NCBI GenBank assembly: GCA_964599095.1
Contig: CAZREB010000016.1
Span: forward strand, 1-64,000
Direction of reading: 5' to 3'
From: SZAS-79 sp964599095
Lineage (GTDB): Bacteria; Pseudomonadota; Gammaproteobacteria; Burkholderiales; SG8-39
DNA length: 64,000 nt
A model generated the notes under the pieces. The model had not been told where the DNA came from, ran no database searches, and worked only from the letters and a program-made list of their open reading frames with translations. Position 1 is the first letter of the stretch; every line of letters starts with the position of its first letter. A program made the translations under genes and the position numbers. Below are positions 9,201-17,139 of this stretch, piece after piece.

Positions 9201-9989
9201 TTGGATCCGCAGGAACAAAAGCCGGGCTTTTCGGCGCAGGCCCCGGGCCCGCCGCCGACCCGGCCGGTGCCGTGGTCGCTGCAACTTCGGGTCGGGATGC
9301 TCGGCACCGCCGGCGTGCTGCTGCCGATGCTGCTGGTCTGGTATCCGCGGCCGCTTTTCGAGGCCGCAGGCACCGCGCGCCTGCCATGCTTCGTCGCGGT
9401 CGTGACGTTCCTGCTGGGACCGCTGGTCGCGTTCGTGGCGGCACGCCGCGGCCGGCCGCACTCGCGCGCGCAGACCCGCAAGATCGCGATTGCCCAGGCT
9501 GTCGCGATCGCCGGATGCGCCCTCGCGCTCTACGTCCAGCGGCCGGTGTACCTGGTATTCACGGTCGACCGGTTCGACCTGGTGCTCGCCCGGGACCTTT
9601 CGCCGCTGGACCTGGCCAAGGCCGGCGGGGAGTTCGCCCGGCGTCCGCTTGGCGCGCCCGAATACGTCGCCGCGGTCCCGCCGGCCGACCCGCGGGAGGC
9701 GCAACGCATCCTCGACATCGCGCTCGACGGGGGCAAGGACCTGCAGGCCTACCCGCAGCACTACGTCCGGTACGAGAGCCGGGCCCGGGACGCGCTCAAG
9801 CACGCAAAACCGCTGGGGACGCTCGGTGGGCGCGAGGCCGGGCCGCTGAAACGCTACCTGGAGGCGAGCGGCCGCGCGCCGTCGTCGCTGCGCTTCCTGC
9901 CGCTGCGCGCAAGGAAGCGCGACGGCATCGTGCTGCTCGACGCGGACTCCGGCCTGCCGCTGCAGGTGCTGCTCGTAGAACCCTGGTAG
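9201..9989 (+). CDS. TfpX/TfpZ-like type IV pilin accessory protein
   Basis: A 262-residue inner-membrane protein with about three hydrophobic segments in its first 120 residues, then a periplasmic domain. WYPRPLF after the first helix and the segment VYLVFTVDRFDLVLARDL after the third match the TfpX/TfpZ family, which assists assembly or stability of particular type IV pilins. No pilin gene is adjacent. The start is TTG 9201, preceded by a tgagggg ribosome-binding site; no ATG/GTG gives the same N-terminus. It may be a stand-alone paralogue, as is common in betaproteobacteria. Confidence 0.75.
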   Translation: MDPQEQKPGFSAQAPGPPPTRPVPWSLQLRVGMLGTAGVLLPMLLVWYPRPLFEAAGTARLPCFVAVVTFLLGPLVAFVAARRGRPHSRAQTRKIAIAQAVAIAGCALALYVQRPVYLVFTVDRFDLVLARDLSPLDLAKAGGEFARRPLGAPEYVAAVPPADPREAQRILDIALDGGKDLQAYPQHYVRYESRARDALKHAKPLGTLGGREAGPLKRYLEASGRAPSSLRFLPLRARKRDGIVLLDADSGLPLQVLLVEPW

Positions 9990-9992
9990 GGG

Positions 9993-10538
9993 TCAGTCGG
10001 CGCGGTTTTCGGTCGCGGCCTTGAGGTTCGCCAGGCCGGTGGCGAACTGCCCGCCGACCATCTTGTCCATGTTGACCAGCAGGTGGAGGATCTTCGCGAA
10101 GTAGGGCACCGGGCCGTCCATGGTCCACGTGACCTCGGTCGAATCGCCTTTGGGAACGAGCGTGAACTCGGCCGTATTGTGGCCTTCGAACGGCTTGATG
10201 AAGTCGAGCTTGATCAGGATCCGGCCCGGCGGGGTGCTTTCAAGGATTTCCATGCGGCCGCTCCCGACCTTGGCGTTGCCCGCCCACGCATACACCGCGC
10301 CCGGGCCTTTCGGCGCGCCGCTGTAGGTCCGCTTCATGTCCGGGTCGAGCTTTTCCCACGGCGACCAGCCGGCCCAGGCGTGGAAATCGTCGATCAACGC
10401 AAAGATCCGCTCCGCAGGCGCCCGGATGCCGGCGGAGCGCCGCACCCGGAACGTATCCGGGCGGGCGGCTGCGAATGCGAGCACAGCCACGACGATTGCC
10501 GCAAGGGCGGCCAGCACGATGAGCACGACGTTGGGCAC
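9993..10538 (-). CDS. SRPBCC-family protein with N-terminal membrane anchor
   Basis: A 181-residue protein. An N-terminal hydrophobic helix (VLIVLAALAAIVVAVLAFAA) is followed by a START/Bet v1-like (polyketide cyclase/SRPBCC) domain with RSAGIRAPAERIFALIDDFH at its beginning and a long C-terminal helix. The start is GTG at 10538, supported by a ggaggcg ribosome-binding site just upstream; longer in-frame extensions lack one. It converges tail-to-tail with the tfpZ-like gene (3 bp apart) and is divergent from the Bug receptor. Such proteins bind hydrophobic ligands; the ligand is unknown. Confidence 0.82.
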   Translation of the reverse strand: MPNVVLIVLAALAAIVVAVLAFAAARPDTFRVRRSAGIRAPAERIFALIDDFHAWAGWSPWEKLDPDMKRTYSGAPKGPGAVYAWAGNAKVGSGRMEILESTPPGRILIKLDFIKPFEGHNTAEFTLVPKGDSTEVTWTMDGPVPYFAKILHLLVNMDKMVGGQFATGLANLKAATENRAD

Positions 10539-10789
10539 AGGCGCCTCCGCGATCGATTGAAAACGCCATTCTGCCGCACCTGCGGTGCCGGGCATCCGCG
10601 CGCTCCCAAAAGTTGGGAAGGACAACAATCCGCCGGTTCCCCTAAGCGCTTGAAATGGCTGGCTCCCGGCGCCGGCATCGAAACAGGGGCCTGCCTGTCC
10701 CCGGCGAAGGCTACTCTTGCAGGCTTGGCGGCAGATCCGGAAATCCGATCCGGGCAGGGGCCGCAGGACAACCATCCCCGGGGGGTGCC

Positions 10790-11773
10790 ATGGATCGAAC
10801 ACGAAACGCATTGTTCCGCTTTTGCAGCGCGCTCGCCGCGATTGCGCTGTGCGCATCGACCGCCGCCTTCGGCCAGGCATGGCCCGCCAAGCCGATCCGG
10901 ATCGTCAACGTGTTCTCGTCGGGCGGGCCCGGCGACATCCTCGGGCGGTCGCTCGCGGCCAAGATGGCCGACTCGCTCGGCACCTCGGTCATCGTCGAAA
11001 GCAAGCCCGGCGCAGGCGGGGCGATCGCCACCACGTTCGTCGCGAAGTCGGCGCCGGACGGCTACACAATCCTCCTTTCGCACCTCGGGTCGCACGCCAT
11101 CGTCCCGGCGTTGCGCAAGGACGTCGGCTACGACCCGGTCAAGGACTTCGAGGCGATCTCGCAGGTTTCGCTCGGCCCGACGCTGCTCGTGATCCGGAAC
11201 GACATCCCGGTGCACAGCGTCAGGGAGCTGATCGAGTACGGCAAGGCGAACCCGGGCAAGCTGACCTATGGCTCGGTGGGCATCGGCAGCACGACCCACC
11301 TGGCCGGCGAGATGCTTTCGATGATGGGCGGCATCAGCATGGTTCACGTGCCGTACAAAGGCGGGCCGGAGATCCTGAACGACCTGCTCGGCGGGCGGCT
11401 GTCGATGGCCTTCATCGGAATTTCCGGCGTGTTGAGCTTCGCGGAGCAGGGACGGGTGCGGCCTTTGGGCGTCAGCACGATCAAGCGCTCGGTGAACACG
11501 CCGAACATTCCCGCCGTCAGCGAGACGCTGCCCGGCTACGACCTGAATTCCTGGTACGGGCTGGCCGCGCCGGCCGGCACCCCGCGCGCGGTCGTGATGC
11601 GCCTGAACCAGGCGGTGAACGATGCGCTCAAGCAGCCGGACGTGATCGAAGTCATGAAGAAGGGCGGCATCGACCCGAACGGCACCACGCCGGAAGAGTC
11701 GGCTGCGTTCGTCAAGGCCGAAGTCGAGAAGTGGGCGAAGGTCGTCAGGGACCTCAAGCTCGCGAAAAACTAG
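10790..11773 (+). CDS. Bug/TctC-family tripartite tricarboxylate transporter receptor
   Basis: A 327-residue periplasmic solute receptor. The signal peptide (residues 1-28, ending AFGQ) is followed by the family hallmark WPAKPIRIVNVFSSGGPGD, then ESKPGAGGAIAT, PDGYTILLS and VPYKGGPE, the residues that line the carboxylate-binding cleft. Bug proteins capture carboxylates for TctAB permeases or serve as orphan sensors; no tctAB is nearby. The ATG at 10790 gives a proper signal peptide, unlike the upstream in-frame start. It is the first gene of the plus-strand catabolic block, 18 bp before the NicX-like gene, suggesting that it supplies the block's substrate. Confidence 0.92.
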   Translation: MDRTRNALFRFCSALAAIALCASTAAFGQAWPAKPIRIVNVFSSGGPGDILGRSLAAKMADSLGTSVIVESKPGAGGAIATTFVAKSAPDGYTILLSHLGSHAIVPALRKDVGYDPVKDFEAISQVSLGPTLLVIRNDIPVHSVRELIEYGKANPGKLTYGSVGIGSTTHLAGEMLSMMGGISMVHVPYKGGPEILNDLLGGRLSMAFIGISGVLSFAEQGRVRPLGVSTIKRSVNTPNIPAVSETLPGYDLNSWYGLAAPAGTPRAVVMRLNQAVNDALKQPDVIEVMKKGGIDPNGTTPEESAAFVKAEVEKWAKVVRDLKLAKN

Positions 11774-11791
11774 TCGCAGAGGAGAAGATCC

Positions 11792-12850
11792 ATGGCTGGC
11801 CAGGCAGTAAACCCCGCAAGCATCCCGGGCCTGTTCCGCAGGCAGTTCGAACTTTGCAAGGTCAAGGCGGGCGAGACCGTCATCCTGCTGACCGATTTCA
11901 ACACCCGCTGCGATTACGTGCAGGCGTGCTTTGCGGCCGCAAGCGACCTCGGGGCGCATGCTTACGAGATCGGCGTCAACCGCTCGCCGGACTGGGCGCG
12001 CATCGGCGTAGATGTCGTCGGCGAAGCCAAGGGGATGAAAGAAGCGCTCGCGCGGGGCGACATGATCGTCGCCTTCCACCCGCCGAACTTCTCCAACTGG
12101 CAGAAGGAAGTCCGCGCACACGGCGGCAGAATCCTGTCGATCGCGGACTCGCCGGACGTGCTTGCGAGATTGATCTCGCCTCCGGACCTGAAGCCGGCGG
12201 TGCTGCATGCCGCAGAGCGCTGGGGCAATGCGCGCGAGGTCCGGCTGCTGAGCGACGCCGGGACCGACTTGCGCTGGCTGCGCGGCGAGTTCAAGGTCAA
12301 GTCGCAGTACGGGTATTCCGACGAGCCGGGGCGCTTCGACGCCTGGGGCGCCGGCCACATCACCAACTTCCCGGACGAAGGCTCTGCCAACGGGACCGTG
12401 GTCCTCCAGCCCGGCGATCTGTGGATCCTTCCCTACATCCGCGCGGTCGAAAGCCCGGTGACGCTGCAGGTCAAGGACGGGTTCATCCGCAGCGTCGAGG
12501 GCGGGCTGGACGCGAAGGCCTTCCGCTACTGGCTCGACCGCAACAAGCGCTCGGCAGACGACCTCGACCCGTATGCGGTTTCCCACCTCGGTTTCGGGCT
12601 GCATCCGAACGCGCACTGGGACCAGATCATGCACCACGGCAACAAGTACGAGGAACTGCATATCACCGCGCGCTCGTTCGCCGGGAACTTCCTCTTCTCG
12701 ACCGGCCCGAACACCGACATGGGCGGCAAGCGCGACACCAAGGGCCATATCGACATGCCGATGTGCGATTGCACCGTGCTGCTCGACGGCCAGGCGGTGA
12801 TGGAAAAAGGCCGGTTCGTCGATCCCAAGATGGTCGTCCGGCCGGCGTGA
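11792..12850 (+). CDS. NicX-like 2,5-dihydroxypyridine 5,6-dioxygenase family protein
   Basis: A 352-residue protein resembling NicX of the Pseudomonas nicotinate pathway, a non-haem Fe(II) extradiol-type dioxygenase of peptidase-M29-like fold that opens 2,5-dihydroxypyridine. Matching stretches are YGYSDEPGRFDAWGAGHITN, FPDEGSANGTVVL and FAGNFLFSTGPNTDMGGKR. His265, His319 and Asp321 fall where the three NicX iron ligands (recalled as H265, H318, D320) lie. An AGGAG-type ribosome-binding site precedes ATG 11792. It sits between a Bug receptor and oxidoreductases, so it probably performs the ring-cleavage step for a hydroxylated heteroaromatic. Substrate identity is inferred; databases may label it leucyl aminopeptidase. 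Confidence 0.78.
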   Translation: MAGQAVNPASIPGLFRRQFELCKVKAGETVILLTDFNTRCDYVQACFAAASDLGAHAYEIGVNRSPDWARIGVDVVGEAKGMKEALARGDMIVAFHPPNFSNWQKEVRAHGGRILSIADSPDVLARLISPPDLKPAVLHAAERWGNAREVRLLSDAGTDLRWLRGEFKVKSQYGYSDEPGRFDAWGAGHITNFPDEGSANGTVVLQPGDLWILPYIRAVESPVTLQVKDGFIRSVEGGLDAKAFRYWLDRNKRSADDLDPYAVSHLGFGLHPNAHWDQIMHHGNKYEELHITARSFAGNFLFSTGPNTDMGGKRDTKGHIDMPMCDCTVLLDGQAVMEKGRFVDPKMVVRPA

Positions 12851-12863
12851 CGGGGGCGGTGCG

Positions 12864-14306
12864 CTGAAGCGATTCGACATAGTCGTCGTCGGCGCCGGCC
12901 TCGCGGGCCACTGCGCGGCGCTGGCCGCGAGCGCGTCCGGGGCGACGGTGGCTTTGCTCGAGAAGACACCGGCGCCGGGCGGCAGCACGCTCACCAGCGG
13001 CGGTTCGTTTGCGTTTGCCGGCACCGAGGCGCAGCGCTCGCTCGGCATCGACGACTCCCCGCAGCGGCTGGCGCAGGACCTCGTGAAAGTCGGCGCGGGC
13101 AAGGCCGACCCGAAGCTGGTCGAGCTCTACACGGACCTGCAACTGTCGACCTACGACTGGCTGAAAGAGCTCGGCGTGGTTTTCCACAAGGTCTCGCTCA
13201 GCTCGAACACCTCGGTCCCGCGGACGCATCCGACGATTCCGCGACAGGTCGTCGACGCCCTCCATGCACGCGTAACCGGCGATCCCCGCATCGAATATTT
13301 CGCCGATACCGCGGCCGAGCACCTGACGGCAGGCCACGGCGGCAAGCAGGTGGATGGCGTAGGCGTACGCACGAATCGAGGCCCGGAAACCATCGGCGCC
13401 GGCGCAGTCATCCTCGCAAGCGGAGGCTTTGCCCGCAATCGCGCAATGGTCGTTCGCCATGCCCCTTTCCTCGCCAACGCGCATGCGTGGGGCGGGGCAG
13501 GCAACACCGGCGACGGCCTGGAGATGGCGTCCGCGTTCGGTGCGGCCGTGGCCGACATGGACCACGTGACCGGCACCTTCGGGGTCGCCATCAATCAATA
13601 CCCGGACCTCGAGCCGCAGCCCGGCGACGAATTCCTGCTCCGGATGGCGATGTACCGCGGCGCGATCGCAGTCAATCTCGAGGCCATGCGGTTTGCCGAC
13701 GAGTCGCTCTCCTACAAGACGCTCGGGACGCTCTGCGCGAAGCAGACGCAGGGCGTGGCGTTCCAGGTCTTCGACCAGCCGATCATGGACCAGTCCGCGC
13801 CTGCGCCGAACCTGAACGACTTCAAGGACGCGTTTACCAAAGGCGTGATCCGCACCGCGGCGACGCTCCCCGATCTTGCGCGCAGCGTCGGCCTGGACCC
13901 GGAAAAGCTGGCGGTCACGGTGGAGCGCTATAACGCCTTCGTAGCGCAGGGACACGACGCAGACTTCGGCCGCGCGCACCTCGGCGGCGGCTATGGCACG
14001 CCGGTGCAAATCCGGACGCCGCCTTTCTACATCCTTCCTTGCTGTACGGCGCTGCTCGCCACGTACTGCGGCCTGCGGGTGGACGATCAAATGCGTGTCC
14101 TGAAGGAAAGCGGCGCCCCGATCGCCGGCCTCTATGCGGCGGGCGAGACGACCGGCGGCTTTCACGGCGCCGGATACATGAGCGGGTCGGCGCTCGGGAA
14201 GGCGGCCATTTTCGGGCGGGTCGCCGGCCGCCGCGCTGCGGCCTATTGCAGGCAGCGCCCGGAACTCGCCGGCGAGGCCGAGACCCGGGTCCAGGCGATC
14301 CAATAG
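12864..14306 (+). CDS. FAD-dependent fumarate-reductase-like oxidoreductase
   Basis: A flavoprotein of about 480 residues of the succinate dehydrogenase/fumarate reductase/ketosteroid dehydrogenase type. The N-terminal dinucleotide fold (DIVVVGAGLAGHCAALAA), the cofactor loop GGSTLTSGGSFAFAG, VILASGGFARNR and the C-terminal FAD-capping motif GLYAAGETTGGFHGAGYMSG are all present. No ATG, GTG or TTG lies between the upstream in-frame stop (12798) and residue 29, which would cut off the GxGxxG fold; CTG at 12864, preceded by ggggg, is therefore proposed as the start. It begins 13 bp after the NicX-like gene, so the two are probably co-transcribed. Confidence 0.82.
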   Translation: MKRFDIVVVGAGLAGHCAALAASASGATVALLEKTPAPGGSTLTSGGSFAFAGTEAQRSLGIDDSPQRLAQDLVKVGAGKADPKLVELYTDLQLSTYDWLKELGVVFHKVSLSSNTSVPRTHPTIPRQVVDALHARVTGDPRIEYFADTAAEHLTAGHGGKQVDGVGVRTNRGPETIGAGAVILASGGFARNRAMVVRHAPFLANAHAWGGAGNTGDGLEMASAFGAAVADMDHVTGTFGVAINQYPDLEPQPGDEFLLRMAMYRGAIAVNLEAMRFADESLSYKTLGTLCAKQTQGVAFQVFDQPIMDQSAPAPNLNDFKDAFTKGVIRTAATLPDLARSVGLDPEKLAVTVERYNAFVAQGHDADFGRAHLGGGYGTPVQIRTPPFYILPCCTALLATYCGLRVDDQMRVLKESGAPIAGLYAAGETTGGFHGAGYMSGSALGKAAIFGRVAGRRAAAYCRQRPELAGEAETRVQAIQ

Positions 14307-14377
14307 CGCGCCAGCATGAGCGCGTAGCAGTTTTAAAGTGCAGCGTGAAAAGCGCAGCGAAAGTGCAGAGGAGTCAG

Positions 14378-15667
14378 ATGCTGTCCGCAGAGAACAACCG
14401 GTTGCTCACCGAAGTCGGCCCCGGCGCCCCGATGGGAGACCTGCTGCGCCGTTACTGGCATCCGATCGCCGGGGTTTCGGAGTTCGACGAGAAGCCGATC
14501 AAGCCGATCCGGCTGTTCGGCGAGGACCTCGTGCTGTTCAGGGCGCTGAACGGCGAGTTCGGGCTGGTCGGCAGCCGGTGCGCGCACCGCGGCTCGAACC
14601 TCGCGTTCGGGTTCGTCGAGGCGGACGGCATCCGCTGCGGGTATCACGGCTGGCGCTACAACCTGGAAGGGGAATGCACCAGCCGGCCGTTCGAGGAGAC
14701 GGTCGCGCCGGCCGCTACGCGCCTCAAGATGCCGAAGGTCGCAGGCTATCCGGTGCGGGCCAAGGCCGGCATGGTCTGGGCTTACATGGGGCCGCAGCCT
14801 GCGCCGCAGTTGCCGGACTGGGAAACCTTCAGCTGGCCGAACTGCTTCGTGCAGGTGATCATTGCCGAGATCCCGTGCAACTGGCTCCAGTGCCAGGAGA
14901 ACACGGTCGACCCGGTGCATTTCGAGTGGATGCACAACAACGGCCCCAAGCGACGCGCCGGCGACTACGGGCCGCTCACGCCGAAAACACTCGACTTGCA
15001 GGTCGAGGATTACGAATACGGGCTGCTGTCGCGGCGGTATCGCGAAGGCACCGACAAGTCGACGCCGCTCTGGAGCGTGGGCCGCGCGATCCTCTGGCCG
15101 AACGGATGGTATTTCGGCCACCACTTCGAATGGAAGGTGCCGATCGACGATACGAACACGCTGTTCATCACCTGGAGCGCGCTGCACGTGCCCACCGAAT
15201 GCGAGCCTTATGTGCAGGAGCGCATCCCGGCCTGGCGCGCGCCGATCAAGGACGAGAACGGCGATTGGATCATCAGCCACGTCGGCAACCAGGACATCGT
15301 CGCGTGGATCAGCCAGGGCCCGATCGCGGACCGCACGCAGGAACTGCTGGGCGCGAGCGACCGCGGCGTCGTCATGCTGCGCAGGCGCCTGCTGGAAGAC
15401 CTGGAGGCGCTCGCCCGGGGGCAGGACCCGCGGGGCCTGATCCGGGACCCGGCCCGGAACGTCCGCATCGAGCTGCCGTGCATCGCGCGCGAGGACTTGA
15501 TGAACGGCCTGCCGCGGGCGAAGATGATGGAGCACCCGGTGATGGGCCCGTACCTGCGCGAGTTCTACTCGATGGCGGGCCAGCCGGACGCAATCAGGGC
15601 GGAATTCGAGCGCGCGATGAGCGTGAAGCAGTCGTCGCTCGAGCTGCACAAGTTCATTCCGCAATAA
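14378..15667 (+). CDS. Rieske non-haem iron aromatic-ring oxygenase, alpha subunit
   Basis: A 429-residue oxygenase component. The N-terminal Rieske [2Fe-2S] domain shows CAHRGSNLAFG then CGYHGW (CxH...CxxH), and the catalytic domain carries the mononuclear iron motif DPVHFEWMH (D-x2-H-x4-H). Such enzymes hydroxylate or demethylate aromatic rings and need a separate reductase; none is encoded nearby. An AGAGGAG ribosome-binding site at about 14366-14372 fixes ATG 14378. It lies between the flavoprotein and the peroxiredoxin in one orientation. Closest in style to phthalate-dioxygenase-like Rieske enzymes; substrate unknown. Confidence 0.92.
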   Translation: MLSAENNRLLTEVGPGAPMGDLLRRYWHPIAGVSEFDEKPIKPIRLFGEDLVLFRALNGEFGLVGSRCAHRGSNLAFGFVEADGIRCGYHGWRYNLEGECTSRPFEETVAPAATRLKMPKVAGYPVRAKAGMVWAYMGPQPAPQLPDWETFSWPNCFVQVIIAEIPCNWLQCQENTVDPVHFEWMHNNGPKRRAGDYGPLTPKTLDLQVEDYEYGLLSRRYREGTDKSTPLWSVGRAILWPNGWYFGHHFEWKVPIDDTNTLFITWSALHVPTECEPYVQERIPAWRAPIKDENGDWIISHVGNQDIVAWISQGPIADRTQELLGASDRGVVMLRRRLLEDLEALARGQDPRGLIRDPARNVRIELPCIAREDLMNGLPRAKMMEHPVMGPYLREFYSMAGQPDAIRAEFERAMSVKQSSLELHKFIPQ

Positions 15668-15695
15668 CCGGATCCCTCGTCGCAAGGAGCAGTCC

Positions 15696-16163
15696 ATGGC
15701 AGAAGTCGGAAAAGAAGCGCCTGAATTCAAGCTCAAGGCCCATGACGGCAGCGAGATCTCGCTCTCCCAGTATCGCGGCTCGAAGTGGGTGGTCATCTCG
15801 GCCTACCCGTTCGCCTTTACCGGCGGATGAAGCAACCAGACCTCGAACTTCAACCGTGCGTTGAAGCAATATGACGAAAAAGGCGCCCAGGTGCTCGGGC
15901 TGTCGTGCGACACGATCCCGGCGCTGAAAGTCTGGGCGCAGAGCCTGGGGGGCATCGCCCACCCGCTGCTGTCGGACTTCAACCCGCACGGCAAGGCGTG
16001 CCAGGCGCTCGGGATCTACAACGCCGAGGGCGGCTTCCCGATGCGCTCGGTGATCATCGTCGATCCCAAGGGCATCGTTCGCGCCTCCCACGTCTACCCG
16101 GCAGGCGTGCTGCCGGTGCCTGACGAAGTCCTGCGCGAGCTGGTCGGCCTGCAGGGCAGTTGA
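15696..16163 (+). CDS. AhpC/TSA (BCP-like) peroxiredoxin, probable selenoprotein with in-frame UGA at codon 45
   Basis: A 155-codon reading frame interrupted only by TGA at 15828-15830. Before it the protein reads ...YPFAFTGG and after it SNQTSNFNRALKQYDEK, continuing in the same frame through LGLSCDT, HPLLSDFNPHGKACQALGIY and SVIIVDPKGIV. In BCP-type peroxiredoxins the corresponding segment is YPxxFTxGC, so the TGA occupies the peroxidatic cysteine position exactly. A perfect 7-bp hairpin with a CGTGC loop follows 17 nt later. Insertion of selenocysteine is therefore the best reading; a point mutation making a pseudogene is the alternative. AAGGAG at 15684 precedes ATG 15696. Peroxide reduction protecting the adjacent oxygenase pathway is a plausible role. 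Confidence 0.85.
15828..15866 (+). promoter_or_regulatory. candidate bacterial SECIS element (UGA plus hairpin)
   Basis: The UGA codon at 15828-15830 is followed by the hairpin cttcaac (15848-15854), loop cgtgc (15855-15859), gttgaag (15860-15866): seven perfect pairs. The apical loop starts 24 nt after the UGA and has G as its second base. Bacterial SECIS elements recognised by SelB lie within the coding sequence about 16-37 nt downstream and need a G among the first loop bases, so both features fit. SelA/B/C/D are not in the window. Confidence 0.65.
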
Positions 16164-16170
16164 GTTGCAG

Positions 16171-16199
16171 GACGGGCCCGGCCGATCGGCCGGGCCTGT
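16171..16199 (+). terminator. hairpin terminator after the peroxiredoxin gene
   Basis: A perfect 10-bp inverted repeat, ggcccggccg at 16175-16184 and its complement at 16187-16196, begins 12 bp after the peroxiredoxin stop codon. It is very GC-rich. Only a short T run (16204-16206) follows, so termination may be partial or need Rho. Confidence 0.55.
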
Positions 16200-16270
16200 C
16201 GAATTTCCCGGATCCCGGTCCCGGGGTCCGATCCAACCCGCATTTCCACACCCGAAGAAGGCACCATGCC

Positions 16271-16969
16271 ATGCTGAAGTTCTATTACAACACCGCGCCC
16301 AATCCGATGAAGGTCGCGCTCCTGCTCGAGGAACTGGGCCTGCCCTACGACCCGATCCCGGTCGATACGCGCAAGGGCGAGCAGTTCGCGGCGGACTACC
16401 TCAAGGTCAACCCGAACGCCAAGGTGCCGGCGATCGTCGACGGGGACGTGCGCGTATTCGACAGCAACGCGATCCTCCTTTTCCTCGCGGACCGCGAAAA
16501 GCGGTTCGTCCCGCTCGATCCGAAGAGCGCGGCGCGCGGCGACGCGATGTCGTGGCTGATGTTCATCGCGAGCGGCATCGGCCCGTTCTCCGGGCAGTCG
16601 GTTCACTTCCGCCATGCGGCGCCGGAACCGAAGGAGTACGCACTCAACCGCTACGACTTCGAAGCGCACCGGCACTGGAAGCTGATCGAGGACCGCCTCG
16701 CGAAGTCGCGCTACATGGTCGGTGACGAGTATTCGATCGTCGACATGGCGTTCTGGGGCTGGGCGCGGCTGCTGCCGTACGTGCTCGGCACCGGCGATGC
16801 CACGTGGGCGACGTATCCGCAGGTCAAGCGCCTGCTGGACGAAATCAACGCCAGGCCGGCGGTGGCGCGGACCGAAGCGCTGAAGGCACGCCACGCGTTC
16901 AAGACCGAGAACGACGACGAAGCGAAGCGCTACATGTTCCCCCAGAACGAGCGCCTGAAGAAGAAATAG
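16271..16969 (+). CDS. glutathione S-transferase
   Basis: A 232-residue cytosolic GST. The N-terminal thioredoxin-like domain has FYYNTAPNPMKVALLLEELG and the cis-Pro glutathione-binding segment NPNAKVPAIVDGDVRVFDSN (V-P followed by D/E-S), and the C-terminal helical domain has the N-capping motif YSIVDMAFWGW. It resembles the YghU/YfcG-like nu-class GSTs (NTAPN is their signature Thr/Asn site), which use disulfide-bond reductase or peroxidase chemistry. ATG 16271 follows a gaagaagg ribosome-binding site. Proximity to the peroxiredoxin fits a role in peroxide or electrophile detoxification. Confidence 0.9.
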   Translation: MLKFYYNTAPNPMKVALLLEELGLPYDPIPVDTRKGEQFAADYLKVNPNAKVPAIVDGDVRVFDSNAILLFLADREKRFVPLDPKSAARGDAMSWLMFIASGIGPFSGQSVHFRHAAPEPKEYALNRYDFEAHRHWKLIEDRLAKSRYMVGDEYSIVDMAFWGWARLLPYVLGTGDATWATYPQVKRLLDEINARPAVARTEALKARHAFKTENDDEAKRYMFPQNERLKKK

Positions 16970-17139
16970 CGGCCGGAACGGCAGGCCCTTCGCCGCCAGC
17001 GGCGGCGGAGGTTCGCTATCCGGTACGCCGGATTTATGGGTCGTATTGACAGCGAATCCCGGATCACTGATAACTGTCCGGTCGCCATGGCGCCCGCGCG
17101 CCGCGGCTCGTGACAATCCAATTGCGGTGGAGGACGACC

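Noticed and set aside
6246..9803. Minus-strand open frame of 1185 codons opposite the RND permease and tfpZ-like gene
   Set aside because: It is the antisense shadow of high-GC genes: extreme His/Arg/Gln/Asp repeats, no domain, and it crosses two well-supported plus-strand genes.
10655..10790. Longer N-terminus for the first Bug receptor
   Set aside because: The extension is Arg-rich, has no ribosome-binding site and would bury the signal peptide that begins at ATG 10790.
14039..14378. Upstream extension of the first Rieske oxygenase
   Set aside because: It overlaps the flavoprotein's conserved FAD-capping region in another frame; the strong AGAGGAG site supports ATG 14378.
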